Source of the DNA: an uncultured Nocardioides sp.
Lineage (GTDB): Bacteria > Actinomycetota > Actinomycetes > Propionibacteriales > Nocardioidaceae
NCBI RefSeq assembly: GCF_946885725.1
Contig: NZ_CAMPGZ010000086.1
Location: 1 to 16,373 of the forward strand
Direction: 5' to 3'
Length of the DNA: 16,373 nucleotides
How positions within the stretch are numbered: the first letter of the stretch is position 1; each line of letters starts with the position of its first letter. Below, in pieces: positions 1 to 7,677 of this stretch. Under the pieces are notes generated by a model that worked only from the letters and a program-made list of their open reading frames with translations, was not told where the DNA came from and made no database searches. A program made the translations under genes and the position numbers.

Positions 1-1
1 G

Positions 2-1285
2 CCCGTCGAGGAGCGGCTGGTCGCCGCCCTGCACGCCCGCGCCGACCAGCTCACCCCCGAGGACCTCACCCCGATCGCGGTGCCCAAGGCCCGGCGCTCC
101 CGCCGCCCCGTGCTGCTCGCCGCGGCAGCCGCGGCCGCGGTGGTCGCCGCGGTGGTCGCGGTCCCCCTCATCGGTGACGGCAGCCGCGAGGTCCGGCCGG
201 CACCCGCCCCGAAGCAGACGTCCGACCCGACGCCGGCGCAGGGCACCCGCAGCCTCACCGTCGACCTGGACGGCGACGGCCGTCAGGACCGGGTCCGGCT
301 GGAGGACGGCGGCATCAGCGTCGCGCTGGAGAGCGGCACCGGCGGCGGCGCGAGCGTCGCGCCCGGCAGCGTGCTGCTCCCGCCGGTGACGGACGCCGGC
401 ACCGAGAACCCCCTCGTCGTCGCGCTCCCACAGGCGGGCAGCGACGAACCGGCGACGACCGTGACCTACCAGGACGACACCCTCGTCTTCGACCAGGCAC
501 CCGAGAGCCTGGCCGTCGGCCCCGGTCGCACCGTCTGGGTCGACGACATCGGCGCGCTGATGCTCGGCGAGTACGACGCGAGCGCCCCGGACGACATGCG
601 CGTGTCGGTCACGGCCACGGCGTACCGAACGCAACGCGGCGGCCTCGTCGAGTTCGGCGCCGGCGACCTGTGCTGGGACCGGCCCATGCACGAGACCCCG
701 GTCGACTGCGAGCTGCTCCCGCACCAGGACGCCGATCCGTCCCTGATGTTCCCGATCGTCGAGGAGCGCTACCCGGTCGGCACCAGCCACGGTTCCTTCG
801 ACGGGCGGTACGACAACATCGTGCTGGAGCGCACCCGCGACGGCTTCGAGGTCAGCTACACGTGGGACGGGATCGAGAGCCGCGCGCCCGTCCCGCCAGG
901 TCCGGAGCCCGAGCTCATGGGATCCGCGACCGCCTCGAGCCTCGACGCGCCGGCGGTGGTCGTGGCGCAGGAGTCCGGCGACAGCACGGCGATGACGGTC
1001 TACGCCCCGACCAGCAATGGCTTCCGAGCCCTGGACGTCGAGGGTGATCGGTTCCTCGGCAACAGTCCGGGCGACGCCCCCGACTTCCTCTCCCAGCGAA
1101 CCTGGATGTCGCAGCAGTCGGGCCTCTGGACGGCCAGCCAGATGTCCGAGGACGAGCCGACCCGCTACGAGGTCACGCACTGGACGACCGACGACACGCG
1201 GCTGGTAGCCGACCGGCAGGGCGAGGCCTGCCTCGACCTCGACCGGGGCCGCAGGCTGCCGGACGAGAGCTGCGGGGTCTCCTAG
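2..1285 (+). CDS. Membrane-anchored FG-GAP/VCBS-like protein, 5' end outside window
   Basis: The frame is open from the left edge, so the gene almost certainly begins outside the window. The first internal start is a GTG at 80, but the 26 codons before it (reading VEERLVAALHARADQ...) look like normal coding sequence for a short cytoplasmic head. A basic stretch (KARRSRR) and an Ala/Val-rich hydrophobic segment follow at about 113-175, consistent with a single membrane anchor and an outside C-terminal domain. Just after it, at about 260-298, comes DLDGDGRQDRV, the Asp/Gly-rich calcium-loop pattern of FG-GAP/VCBS repeats. Four cysteines in the last two thirds could form disulfides. I do not recognise the family beyond this, and the function is unknown. 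Its TAG stop lies 4 bases from the stop of the convergent C45 gene. Confidence 0.75.
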   Translation, partial: PVEERLVAALHARADQLTPEDLTPIAVPKARRSRRPVLLAAAAAAAVVAAVVAVPLIGDGSREVRPAPAPKQTSDPTPAQGTRSLTVDLDGDGRQDRVRLEDGGISVALESGTGGGASVAPGSVLLPPVTDAGTENPLVVALPQAGSDEPATTVTYQDDTLVFDQAPESLAVGPGRTVWVDDIGALMLGEYDASAPDDMRVSVTATAYRTQRGGLVEFGAGDLCWDRPMHETPVDCELLPHQDADPSLMFPIVEERYPVGTSHGSFDGRYDNIVLERTRDGFEVSYTWDGIESRAPVPPGPEPELMGSATASSLDAPAVVVAQESGDSTAMTVYAPTSNGFRALDVEGDRFLGNSPGDAPDFLSQRTWMSQQSGLWTASQMSEDEPTRYEVTHWTTDDTRLVADRQGEACLDLDRGRRLPDESCGVS

Positions 1286-1299
1286 ACGGTCAGACCCCG
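1273..1299. terminator. Shared hairpin spanning two convergent stop codons
   Basis: CGGGGTCT at 1273-1280 pairs perfectly with AGACCCCG at 1292-1299 across an 11-nt loop. The loop contains the TAG of the rightward gene (1283-1285), and the stop of the leftward gene is at 1292-1290. There is no T-tract on either strand, so it is at best an atypical bidirectional terminator. It lies wholly in the last codons and 4-bp gap of the two genes. Confidence 0.45.
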
Positions 1300-2399
1300 G
1301 CGGTTGCGGCGGACGCCGGGTGGGCGCGGTGGCCGCACGGGCCGTCGGCGCGCACGTCCAGGCTCGACGAGGCGACGTCGATCGCGACGGTCGCGAGCGT
1401 GCGGTGCCACAGCACCGGGTCCAGCGACCGGTCGGGGTGGGCGCAGATGCCGCCGACCTCGCCCTCGGGCTCGTGGTCGGTCATCGCGTCGATCACCTCG
1501 GCGGGCGTGCGGGGCGCGCGGTCGCCGAACGCCTTCACCAGCTTGGCGTGCCGGGTCGTGCTCGAGTCGCTGATCGTGTGCGCAAGGCAGCCCGCCTCGC
1601 CCTCCGGCGACACGAAGTGGTTGGTGCGCACGAGCAGTGCTCCGTCACCGGTGGGCGTGGTGTCGAGGCGTCCCGGCCCGCCGGGGAACAGCTCGAACGT
1701 GGCGCCGCGACCGCTCCGGTCCAGCACGGTCAGCGACGTCGAGGCCGACGTCGGCTCCTGCACGATGCGCACCGCGTCGTCGAACGACGTGGCCTCGTCG
1801 AGGATCCGCCGGCTGAGCAGGTGCACCGGGTAGCCGACCGTGCCCTCCGCGACACGGGCCTCGTCGTTGGCGTGGTGGAGCATGTTGAGCATCACGCCGA
1901 CGCCGTACGCGTTGACGCCGATCTTGGCGAGCATGCCGTACTCCGTGACGGTCTCCACGGCGCGACCGTCGGGCTGCTCGTAGCGCCAGTGGAACCAGCC
2001 GTCGCTCATCGCGTCGTACCAGTCCCAGGTCTGCACGGCGAACGGCGTCCCGCCTTCGGGCACGGAGATCACCGACGAGCACTCGGTCGTGCCTGTCGGG
2101 TTGGCCGCGACCAGCAGCTCGGTGCGGGCGTTGATCGCCGCAACCTCGCGCACCGGTCGCCCGGCGCCCTCGGCGATCCCGGCGATCTCGGCCGCGTGCA
2201 CCGGTGCGACGCGCGTGATCGTCTCCCACGCCCGCTCGGCCCACAGGTCGACGTCGAACTCACCGCCGGCGCGGGTCACCCACAGCCGGCGGTACGCCGC
2301 CACGGTGGACGCGATCTCGGCGCGGAACCGCTCGCCGAGCTCGAGGCCGCGCTCACGCGGCGGGAGGACCGACGAGGTGAAGGTGACGGGTGCGCTCAC
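1290..2399 (-). CDS. C45-family peptidase / acyltransferase (isopenicillin N acyltransferase-like)
   Basis: The predicted 369-residue protein resembles the C45 family of N-terminal-nucleophile hydrolases, which includes fungal acyl-CoA:isopenicillin N acyltransferase and many bacterial amidases of unknown substrate. The pattern NARTELL (about 90-96) followed by TTECSSV puts the presumed catalytic cysteine at residue 107. In this family that cysteine becomes the new N-terminus after self-cleavage. Further family-like stretches are QTWDWYD and the G-V-N-A-Y-G-V-G-V run. I chose GTG at 2399, giving MSAPVTFTSS, because the frame upstream enters the 3' end of the PAP2-DAGK gene. The 29-bp gap to that gene suggests cotranscription. 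There is no evident signal peptide. The substrate cannot be told, and antibiotic synthesis should not be inferred. Confidence 0.8.
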   Translation of the reverse strand: MSAPVTFTSSVLPPRERGLELGERFRAEIASTVAAYRRLWVTRAGGEFDVDLWAERAWETITRVAPVHAAEIAGIAEGAGRPVREVAAINARTELLVAANPTGTTECSSVISVPEGGTPFAVQTWDWYDAMSDGWFHWRYEQPDGRAVETVTEYGMLAKIGVNAYGVGVMLNMLHHANDEARVAEGTVGYPVHLLSRRILDEATSFDDAVRIVQEPTSASTSLTVLDRSGRGATFELFPGGPGRLDTTPTGDGALLVRTNHFVSPEGEAGCLAHTISDSSTTRHAKLVKAFGDRAPRTPAEVIDAMTDHEPEGEVGGICAHPDRSLDPVLWHRTLATVAIDVASSSLDVRADGPCGHRAHPASAATAGV

Positions 2400-2428
2400 C
2401 CGCTCACGGTAACCCTGGGCGTCCGGTG

Positions 2429-4003
2429 TCAGCGGGGGACCCGCACCAGCAGCCGGCCGTGCAGCACCTCGCAGTGCATCTCCTTGCCGGGCCCGATGGA
2501 GTCGCCGTCGAGCTGGCGGGGGGTCGCCTCGCGCGCCTTGATCGACACCTTCTTCCCGGTCATCCGGTTGACCAGCTCGTCGGTGCGCTTGCCCTTGCTC
2601 AGCACCCGCAGCGCGAGCGGGATCCAGGACAGGAACCGGCTCGGGTGCAGCAGCACGACGTCGAGGATGCCGTCGTCGATCGCGGCCTCCGGTAGCAGTG
2701 GCATGCCCGCGGTCAGGTAGCCCACGTTGCCGACCACGACGGTGCGCGCGCGGTGCCGCTCCCACGGGCCGTCGTCCATGGAGATCTCGAGGCGGACCGG
2801 AGGGAACATCAGGTTCTTGATGCCGGAGACGACGTAGGCGAGCCAGCCCACCTTCGCCTTGATCTCCTCGCTGGCGCCCTCCATGATCGCGGCGTCGAAG
2901 CCCATCCCGGCCATCACCATGAAGTGCGAGTCGGGCGGGATCCCGTCGCCGGTGATCTTGACCAGGTCGATCGCGCGGTCCTGGCCGTTGAACGCGACGT
3001 CGATCGCGGCCTGCAGGTAGAGCGGGATGTCGAGGTTGCGGGCGAGCAGGTTGCCGGTGCCGGCGGGCAGCACGCCGACCGAGATGCCGGTGCCCGCCAG
3101 CTCGCCGCAGACGGTCCGCACGGTGCCGTCACCGCCGCAGACGATCACCAGGTCGGCGCCGTCGATGGCGGCCTGCTCGGCCATCGCGCGGCCGGGGTCC
3201 TCGACCGTCGTCTCGTACCAGGACGGCCGGCTCCAGCCGAGCTCGGCCGCGGTGCGCTCGAGCATCGCCTTGAACACCGCGACGTCGTCGACCTTGATCG
3301 GGTTCAGCACCACCGCCACGCGGCGCGTGGTCGGCACCGGGCTCGGGAACGCTTCGACCGGCTTCACCCGCGGCGTCGGGTCGTAGAGGACCGCGCCGGC
3401 CAGCACCCAGAACGCGCCGACCGCGTAGCCCGCGACCACGTCGGTGAGGTTGTGCACGCCGAGCAGGATCCGGTCGGCGCCGACCACCACGAGGAGCGTG
3501 ACTGCGAGCAGCACGACGAGGCGTCGTGCCGCCCGGCGGCGGACGAGGATCGTGCTGAGCACGATGGCGACGCCCGCTCCCGAGGCGATCCCCGAGGAGT
3601 GCCCGGACGGGAACGAGTAGCTGGTGAGCAGGTGCAGCGGCTCGTCCCACACAGGTCGCTCGCGGTCGACGAGGTTCTTCAGGCCGGTGGTCGTCAGGGC
3701 CGCGGCCGTCATCACCCCGACGGTCCAGTACGCCGGACGGCGGTGCCCGCGCACCCACAGCAGCACCGCGGCCACGCCGGTGTAGATCGTCATCGCGATC
3801 GTGCCGAACGCCAGGTCGATCACCAGCAGCACGTCGACGACCCAGTCCTGCGCCGCGGTCCAGTCGTAGGCGAACCGCCCCACGTCGGTGTCGATCCCGT
3901 CGAGCCGGTCGAGGAGCACCAGCACGGACAGCGCGACCACGACCAGGGCACACAGCGCGGCCCACACCGTCATGGCACGACGGGTGCGTCGGGTGAAGGT
4001 CAC
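2429..4003 (-). CDS. PAP2 phosphatase-diacylglycerol kinase fusion protein
   Basis: This 524-residue membrane protein joins two lipid enzymes. Residues about 12-206 are a PAP2-type phosphatase domain with several membrane helices and all three signature blocks: K109-x6-R116-P117, PSGH at 132-135, and R178-x5-H184-x3-D188. Residues about 228-524 are a diacylglycerol kinase catalytic domain (DAGK/LCB5-like), with GGDGT at 290-294 and then LPAGTGNLLARNL. By family knowledge the first domain removes phosphate from lipid phosphates such as phosphatidate, and the second phosphorylates diacylglycerol or a related lipid. The GTG at 4003 is preferred because AGGAG lies 6 nt upstream; an ATG at 3973 would shorten the head by 10 residues. 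The gene is divergent from the PLD-like gene and probably cotranscribed with the C45 gene. The real lipid substrate is unknown. Confidence 0.9.
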   Translation of the reverse strand: MTFTRRTRRAMTVWAALCALVVVALSVLVLLDRLDGIDTDVGRFAYDWTAAQDWVVDVLLVIDLAFGTIAMTIYTGVAAVLLWVRGHRRPAYWTVGVMTAAALTTTGLKNLVDRERPVWDEPLHLLTSYSFPSGHSSGIASGAGVAIVLSTILVRRRAARRLVVLLAVTLLVVVGADRILLGVHNLTDVVAGYAVGAFWVLAGAVLYDPTPRVKPVEAFPSPVPTTRRVAVVLNPIKVDDVAVFKAMLERTAAELGWSRPSWYETTVEDPGRAMAEQAAIDGADLVIVCGGDGTVRTVCGELAGTGISVGVLPAGTGNLLARNLDIPLYLQAAIDVAFNGQDRAIDLVKITGDGIPPDSHFMVMAGMGFDAAIMEGASEEIKAKVGWLAYVVSGIKNLMFPPVRLEISMDDGPWERHRARTVVVGNVGYLTAGMPLLPEAAIDDGILDVVLLHPSRFLSWIPLALRVLSKGKRTDELVNRMTGKKVSIKAREATPRQLDGDSIGPGKEMHCEVLHGRLLVRVPR

Positions 4004-4162
4004 GTGCTGCTCCTGCGAATGGGGGTGCTGCCGGCGGTCAGGAAAGGGTCCGAGCCGGGTCAAGTATGGCCGCGGCTCGTATGCTCGAAGTGCCCGGCGG
4101 CACCGCGGGGCAGTCCTGTCCGTGGCGGTCCTCACTCGGCCGTCGACGACCCGGGGGTGTGG
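4004..4162. promoter_or_regulatory. Divergent intergenic region with weak promoter candidates
   Basis: This 159-bp gap must drive both the PAP2-DAGK gene (leftward) and the PLD-like gene (rightward). A TATGCT at 4080-4085 on the plus strand fits a TANNNT -10 element. On the minus strand CATACT (4068-4063) is a poorer one. Neither has a convincing -35 box at the right distance. No clear operator is visible. Confidence 0.3.
4010..4014 (-). promoter_or_regulatory. Ribosome binding site of the PAP2-DAGK gene
   Basis: On the minus strand AGGAG is followed by 6 nt (CAGCAC) and then GTG at 4003. This supports the GTG over the internal ATG at 3973. Confidence 0.65.
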
Positions 4163-5383
4163 ATGGCGCTCGTGGGCACGCTCGCCGCGTCGCTCAGCCT
4201 GGTGCTCACCGGCCCGGCGCTGATGATCGGCGGCAGCTTCCCGGGCTACGGCACCCTCCGCGGCGACGACCCGCCCGAGCCGGTCGCCAAGGCGGTGCTG
4301 CTCGCCGATCCCGCCCCCGAGACGGGCGGCAAGGTGTCGTTCAACGACCCGACCGGCTCCCGCGACGACCAGTTCGCGCTCGTCGAACGGATCAACCGGG
4401 CGATCGCCTCCTCCGGCAGGGACGCGACGATCCGGCTGGCGGCGTACTCCTTCGCGATGCCGTCGACGACCGAGGCACTGGTGCGCGCCTACAAGCGCGG
4501 CGCGAACGTCCGGGTCGTCGTCGACGACCACAGCGCGCACTGGGGCTCGGTCAAGCGGCTGCGCAAGGTGCTCGGCACCGACACGTCGCGGCGGAGCTTC
4601 ATCAAGGTCTGCCGGCTCTCCTGCCGCGGCGAGCGGGGCAACCAGCACGCGAAGTTCGTGACGATCTCCGACGGCACGTGGGGCAAGCGCGGCAAGCTGC
4701 ACGACAACCTGGTGCTCGTCGGCTCGCTGAACCTGACCAACTACAGCTCGCAGCGGCAGTGGAACGACCTCTACATGGCCTCCGACCGGGAGGCGCACGA
4801 CCAGCTCGCGGACGTGTTCCGGCGGCTGGTCAGCGACCGTCCGGAGAAGCGGCTCCGCCTCCGCGAGACCGGCAACGGCTTCGAGACCGACGTCGCGCCG
4901 TACCGCATCCACTCACGGGCCGACGACCCGATCGAGCGCCGGCTCTCGCGAGTCCGCTGCAAGGGCGCGTCCCTCGTCAGCGGGGACGACGGCCGCACGG
5001 TCATCCGGATCGCCATGCACGCCTGGAACGGCGACCGCGGCATCGTCCTCGCTCGCCAGGTCGGACGGCTGCACAAGCGCGGGTGCGACGTGAAGGTGCT
5101 GTACGGCGTGGGCATGGGCCGCGTCGTCGCCAACACGCTCCGCCGCGCCGGCGTGCCGATCCGCGACAGCGCCAACGCCGACGGCCGCCGCGTGCACCAC
5201 AAGGTGATGGTGCTGTCCGGCGTGCTGGGGAAGCAGAAGGACGCCAACTACGTGTGGACCGGCTCGCACAACTGGTCCGACCGGTCGCTGCGCAACGACG
5301 AGATCATGTTCCGGATCTCCGGCCGGTCGCTGGTGCAGGCGTACCTGGCCAACTTCCGCGAGATCTGGAAGGCGTCCAAGTAG
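4163..5383 (+). CDS. Exported phospholipase D-like protein with two HxK motifs
   Basis: The 406-residue product starts with a hydrophobic segment (residues 2-23, LVGTLAASLSLVLTGPALMI), which is a likely signal peptide or anchor. Two phospholipase D-like halves follow. The first has H162-A-K164 with a downstream GSLNLTN, and the second has H345-H-K347 with a downstream GSHNWSD. By family knowledge the paired histidines form one active site that cleaves phosphodiester bonds, usually in phospholipids but sometimes in nucleic acid. Oddly, the Asp expected after HxK-x4 is Ser in both halves (HAKFVTIS and HHKVMVLS). ATG 4163 is chosen as the start directly before the hydrophobic core; an in-frame GTG at 4157 is possible. 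It is divergent from the PAP2-DAGK gene, which suggests a lipid role. The substrate is unproven. Confidence 0.85.
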   Translation: MALVGTLAASLSLVLTGPALMIGGSFPGYGTLRGDDPPEPVAKAVLLADPAPETGGKVSFNDPTGSRDDQFALVERINRAIASSGRDATIRLAAYSFAMPSTTEALVRAYKRGANVRVVVDDHSAHWGSVKRLRKVLGTDTSRRSFIKVCRLSCRGERGNQHAKFVTISDGTWGKRGKLHDNLVLVGSLNLTNYSSQRQWNDLYMASDREAHDQLADVFRRLVSDRPEKRLRLRETGNGFETDVAPYRIHSRADDPIERRLSRVRCKGASLVSGDDGRTVIRIAMHAWNGDRGIVLARQVGRLHKRGCDVKVLYGVGMGRVVANTLRRAGVPIRDSANADGRRVHHKVMVLSGVLGKQKDANYVWTGSHNWSDRSLRNDEIMFRISGRSLVQAYLANFREIWKASK

Positions 5384-5402
5384 CTCAGGGTGGTCGCCCT
5401 CG

Positions 5403-5426
5403 GGTCGTTGAGCCTGTCGAAACCAC
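5403..5426 (+). repeat. 24-bp palindromic intergenic repeat, copy B
   Basis: The core GAGCCTGTCGA is identical to that of the copy at 12331-12354. The outer arms are imperfect inverted repeats (GGTCGTT against AAACCACC). It lies 19 bases after the stop of the PLD-like gene. Read in one frame it gives VEPVETT, a signature seen in mis-called tails of Nocardioides proteins. Confidence 0.7.
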
Positions 5427-5432
5427 CGTGAA

Positions 5433-5456
5433 GTGATCTCGACGAGCTCGATCACC
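5433..5456 (-). repeat. 24-bp palindromic intergenic repeat, copy C (opposite orientation)
   Basis: The arms GTGATC (5433-5438) and GATCAC (5450-5455) are perfect inverted repeats. The reverse complement aligns with the other two copies, with GAGCTCGTCGA in place of GAGCCTGTCGA. It sits head to head with copy B, 6 bases away. The pair could terminate transcription from the PLD-like gene before serS. Confidence 0.6.
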
Positions 5457-5474
5457 CGGGCTCGATCACCCGGG
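5447..5474 (+). repeat. 14-bp perfect tandem duplication
   Basis: CTCGATCACCCGGG occurs twice back to back at 5447-5460 and 5461-5474. The first unit overlaps the end of palindrome copy C, so this looks like slippage at the repeat edge. It lies about 60 bp before serS. Confidence 0.9.
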
Positions 5475-5520
5475 CTGAGTGGCCTTGGTAATCCGGGCGA
5501 ACCCGACCATCCCCACTAGA

Positions 5521-5526
5521 TAGGCT
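5521..5526 (+). promoter_or_regulatory. -10 element of serS, leaderless arrangement
   Basis: TAGGCT is followed by exactly 6 nt (GGACGA) and then the GTG start of serS. With usual -10 geometry the transcript would begin at the G of the start codon, so serS is probably leaderless. There is no good Shine-Dalgarno sequence. Confidence 0.6.
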
Positions 5527-5532
5527 GGACGA

Positions 5533-6810
5533 GTGATCGACCCACGACTGCTCCGCGACGACCCCGACCGCCTTCGTGCCGCCCAGGCCAAGCGCGGCCT
5601 GTCCCCGGACGCGGTCGACCGGGCGGTCGCCGCCGACGAGCAGCGCCGGGCCGCGATCGTGGAGTTCGAACGGCTCCGCGCCGAGCAGAAGCAGCTCGGC
5701 GCGCAGATTCCGAAGGCCCAGGGCGAGGAGAAGCAGGCGCTCCTGGTGCGCACCAAGGAGCTGTCGGCCGCAGTCAAGGAGGCCGAGTCGGCCCAGGCCG
5801 CCGCCGAGGAGGCCTACCGAGAGGCGATCAAGGCGATCCCCAACCCGGCCGCCGACGAGGCGCCGGCCGGCGGCGAGGACGACTACGTCGTGCTCGAGCA
5901 CGTGGGAACGCCCCGCGACTTCGCCGCCGAGGGCTTCGAGCCGCGGGACCACGTCGAGCTCGGCCGGATGCTCGGCGCGATCGACATCGACCGCGGCGCG
6001 AAGGTGTCGGGTGCCCGGTTCTACTACCTCACCGGTGTCGGCGCCGACCTCGAGTTCGCGCTGGTCAACCTCGCGATGGACCAGGCGCGCGCGGCCGGCT
6101 TCACGACGGTCGTCCCGCCCACGCTGGTCAAGCCGCGGGCGATGGACGGCACCGGCTTCCTCGGGCAGGCCGCCGACGACGTCTACCGGATCGACGGCGA
6201 GGACCTCTACCTCGTCGGTACCTCGGAGGTCCCGCTGGCGGCGTACCACTCCGACGAGATCCTCGACCCCGCCACGCTGCCGCGTCGCTACGCCGCGTTC
6301 AGCCCGTGCTTCCGCAAGGAGGCCGGCTCCTACGGCAAGGACACCCGCGGCATCATCCGCGTGCACTGGTTCGACAAGGTCGAGATGTTCGCGTACACGA
6401 CCGTCGAGGAGTCGTTCGCCGAGCACCAGCGGCTGCTGGCGTGGGAGAAGGAGTTCCTCGACAAGCTCGGCCTCGCCTACCGCGTCATCGACGTCGCGGC
6501 CGGCGACCTCGGGCTGTCCGCGCAGCGGAAGTTCGACTGCGAGGCGTGGATCCCCACGCAGGGCAAGTACCGCGAGCTGACCTCGACGTCGAACTGCACC
6601 GACTTCCAGTCGCGCCGGCTCGACATCCGCGGTCGCTTCGAGGACGGCACCCGGCACCTTGCCACCCTCAACGGCACCCTGTGCGCGGTCCCGCGCACGA
6701 TCGTGGCGCTCCTCGAGACGCATCAGCAGGCCGATGGCTCGGTGCTCGTGCCCGAGGCGCTGCGACCGTACCTCCAGGGCCGCGAGGTGCTGAAGCCGGT
6801 GGTTGCGTGA
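5533..6810 (+). CDS. serS: Serine--tRNA ligase
   Basis: This 425-residue class II aminoacyl-tRNA synthetase charges tRNA-Ser (and tRNA-Sec where present) with serine in the cytoplasm. The N-terminal 110 or so residues are charged and helical, matching the tRNA-binding coiled-coil arm. The catalytic core has TSE at 230-232, motif 2 in [17 protein letters not shown] (from residue 257, Arg261) and motif 3 in [11 protein letters not shown] (from residue 379, Arg388). Length and order match the normal bacterial enzyme. GTG 5533 gives [10 protein letters not shown], the usual SerRS N-terminus. A TAGGCT -10 element 6 nt upstream indicates a leaderless message. The last bases GTGA overlap the start of the next gene. 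Confidence 0.98.
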   Translation: MIDPRLLRDDPDRLRAAQAKRGLSPDAVDRAVAADEQRRAAIVEFERLRAEQKQLGAQIPKAQGEEKQALLVRTKELSAAVKEAESAQAAAEEAYREAIKAIPNPAADEAPAGGEDDYVVLEHVGTPRDFAAEGFEPRDHVELGRMLGAIDIDRGAKVSGARFYYLTGVGADLEFALVNLAMDQARAAGFTTVVPPTLVKPRAMDGTGFLGQAADDVYRIDGEDLYLVGTSEVPLAAYHSDEILDPATLPRRYAAFSPCFRKEAGSYGKDTRGIIRVHWFDKVEMFAYTTVEESFAEHQRLLAWEKEFLDKLGLAYRVIDVAAGDLGLSAQRKFDCEAWIPTQGKYRELTSTSNCTDFQSRRLDIRGRFEDGTRHLATLNGTLCAVPRTIVALLETHQQADGSVLVPEALRPYLQGREVLKPVVA

Positions 6811-7646
6811 ACCCGCCCGCCATGCCCGAGGGCTGGCAGCCCAAGCTGGTCGCCCTCGACATCGACGGCACCCTCTTCGCCAACGTTCCGTCCACCGGCC
6901 AAGTGGAGGAGGTGATCTCCGAGCCGGTGCGCGAGGCGATCCACCGTGCCGCCGACGCGGGCGCGCACATCGTGCTGTCCACGGGCCGGTCGACGTTCGG
7001 GATCACCCGCGTCTGGGACCAGCTCGGCCTGCCCGTCAACGGCTCGGGCCCGGTGTTCACCGTGGCGAGCAACGGCTCGGTGGTGTTCTCCTACCCGCCG
7101 GTCGAGGTGCTCAACGCGGTCACGTTCGACGCCAGCCAGATCGTGCGGATGCTCATGGAGGAGGTGCCCGAGGCCGCGGTCGCCGTCGAGGAGATCGGCG
7201 TCGGCTATCGGCTGAACCGGCCCTTCCCCGACGGCGAGATCACCGGCGAGATGATCATCCAGGACATCGACGAGCTGGTCGCCGAGCCGGTCACCCGCGT
7301 GATCATCCGCGACCCGCACTCCTCGGAGGAGGAGTTCGTCGCGCTGGCCGAGAAGCTAGGCCTGCAGGGCACCAACTACTTCATCGGCTGGACCGCCTGG
7401 CTCGACCTCGCGCCCGAGGGCGTCTCCAAGGCCTCCGCGCTGGCCGACGTGTGCGAGCGGCTCGGCGTCGCCCAGTCCGACGTGCTCGCGATCGGCGACG
7501 GCCGCAATGACGTGGAGATGCTGCAGTGGGCCGGCCGCGGAGTGGCGATGGGCCAGTCGCCGCTGGAGGTCCAGGAGTCCGCGGACGACGTCACCGAGAC
7601 GGTCCACAACGACGGCGTTGCCCTCGAGCTCGCGCGCTGGTTCTAG
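6807..7646 (+). CDS. HAD-superfamily Cof-type phosphatase
   Basis: This 279-residue protein has all four HAD motifs: D18-x-D20-GT (motif I, nucleophile and acid), ST at 58-59 in LSTGR (motif II), K208 in EGVSKASAL (motif III) and GDGRND at 230-235 (motif IV). The long region between motifs II and III fits the large C2 cap of the Cof/IIB group, which dephosphorylates sugar phosphates, pyridoxal phosphate or flavin-type substrates. Its substrate cannot be read from sequence. I chose GTG 6807 because GTGA overlaps the serS stop by 4 bases, a common coupling arrangement. ATG 6822 (MPEGWQPK) is an equal alternative, and neither has a clear Shine-Dalgarno sequence. It is probably in an operon with serS, with no obvious functional tie. 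Confidence 0.9.
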   Translation: MNPPAMPEGWQPKLVALDIDGTLFANVPSTGQVEEVISEPVREAIHRAADAGAHIVLSTGRSTFGITRVWDQLGLPVNGSGPVFTVASNGSVVFSYPPVEVLNAVTFDASQIVRMLMEEVPEAAVAVEEIGVGYRLNRPFPDGEITGEMIIQDIDELVAEPVTRVIIRDPHSSEEEFVALAEKLGLQGTNYFIGWTAWLDLAPEGVSKASALADVCERLGVAQSDVLAIGDGRNDVEMLQWAGRGVAMGQSPLEVQESADDVTETVHNDGVALELARWF

Positions 7647-7677
7647 GCCGCAACCACCAGCGGGCCATAACCTAGGC

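Noticed and set aside
1290..2399. Part of an antibiotic biosynthesis cluster because of similarity to isopenicillin N acyltransferase
   Set aside because: No other biosynthetic genes are present. C45 proteins are widespread with unrelated roles.
1320..2720. Long plus-strand open frame opposite the C45 gene and the end of the PAP2-DAGK gene
   Set aside because: It is antisense to well-supported coding sequence. Its product is low-complexity Arg/Ala/His-rich with no recognisable domain, typical of high-GC shadow frames.
4004..4162. Extension of the PLD-like gene upstream to about 4020 or beyond
   Set aside because: The frame stays open, but it would place the signal-like segment over 40 residues in, overlap the divergent promoter region, and has no ribosome site.
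5403..5456. Palindrome pair as recombination attachment sites
   Set aside because: There is no integrase, no tRNA and no foreign gene content nearby. The family member in the sdh operon argues for a dispersed small repeat.
5452..6723. Minus-strand open frame opposite serS
   Set aside because: It lies over a certain serS gene, has no domain and has the Arg/Val/Leu/Gly-heavy composition of a mirror frame.
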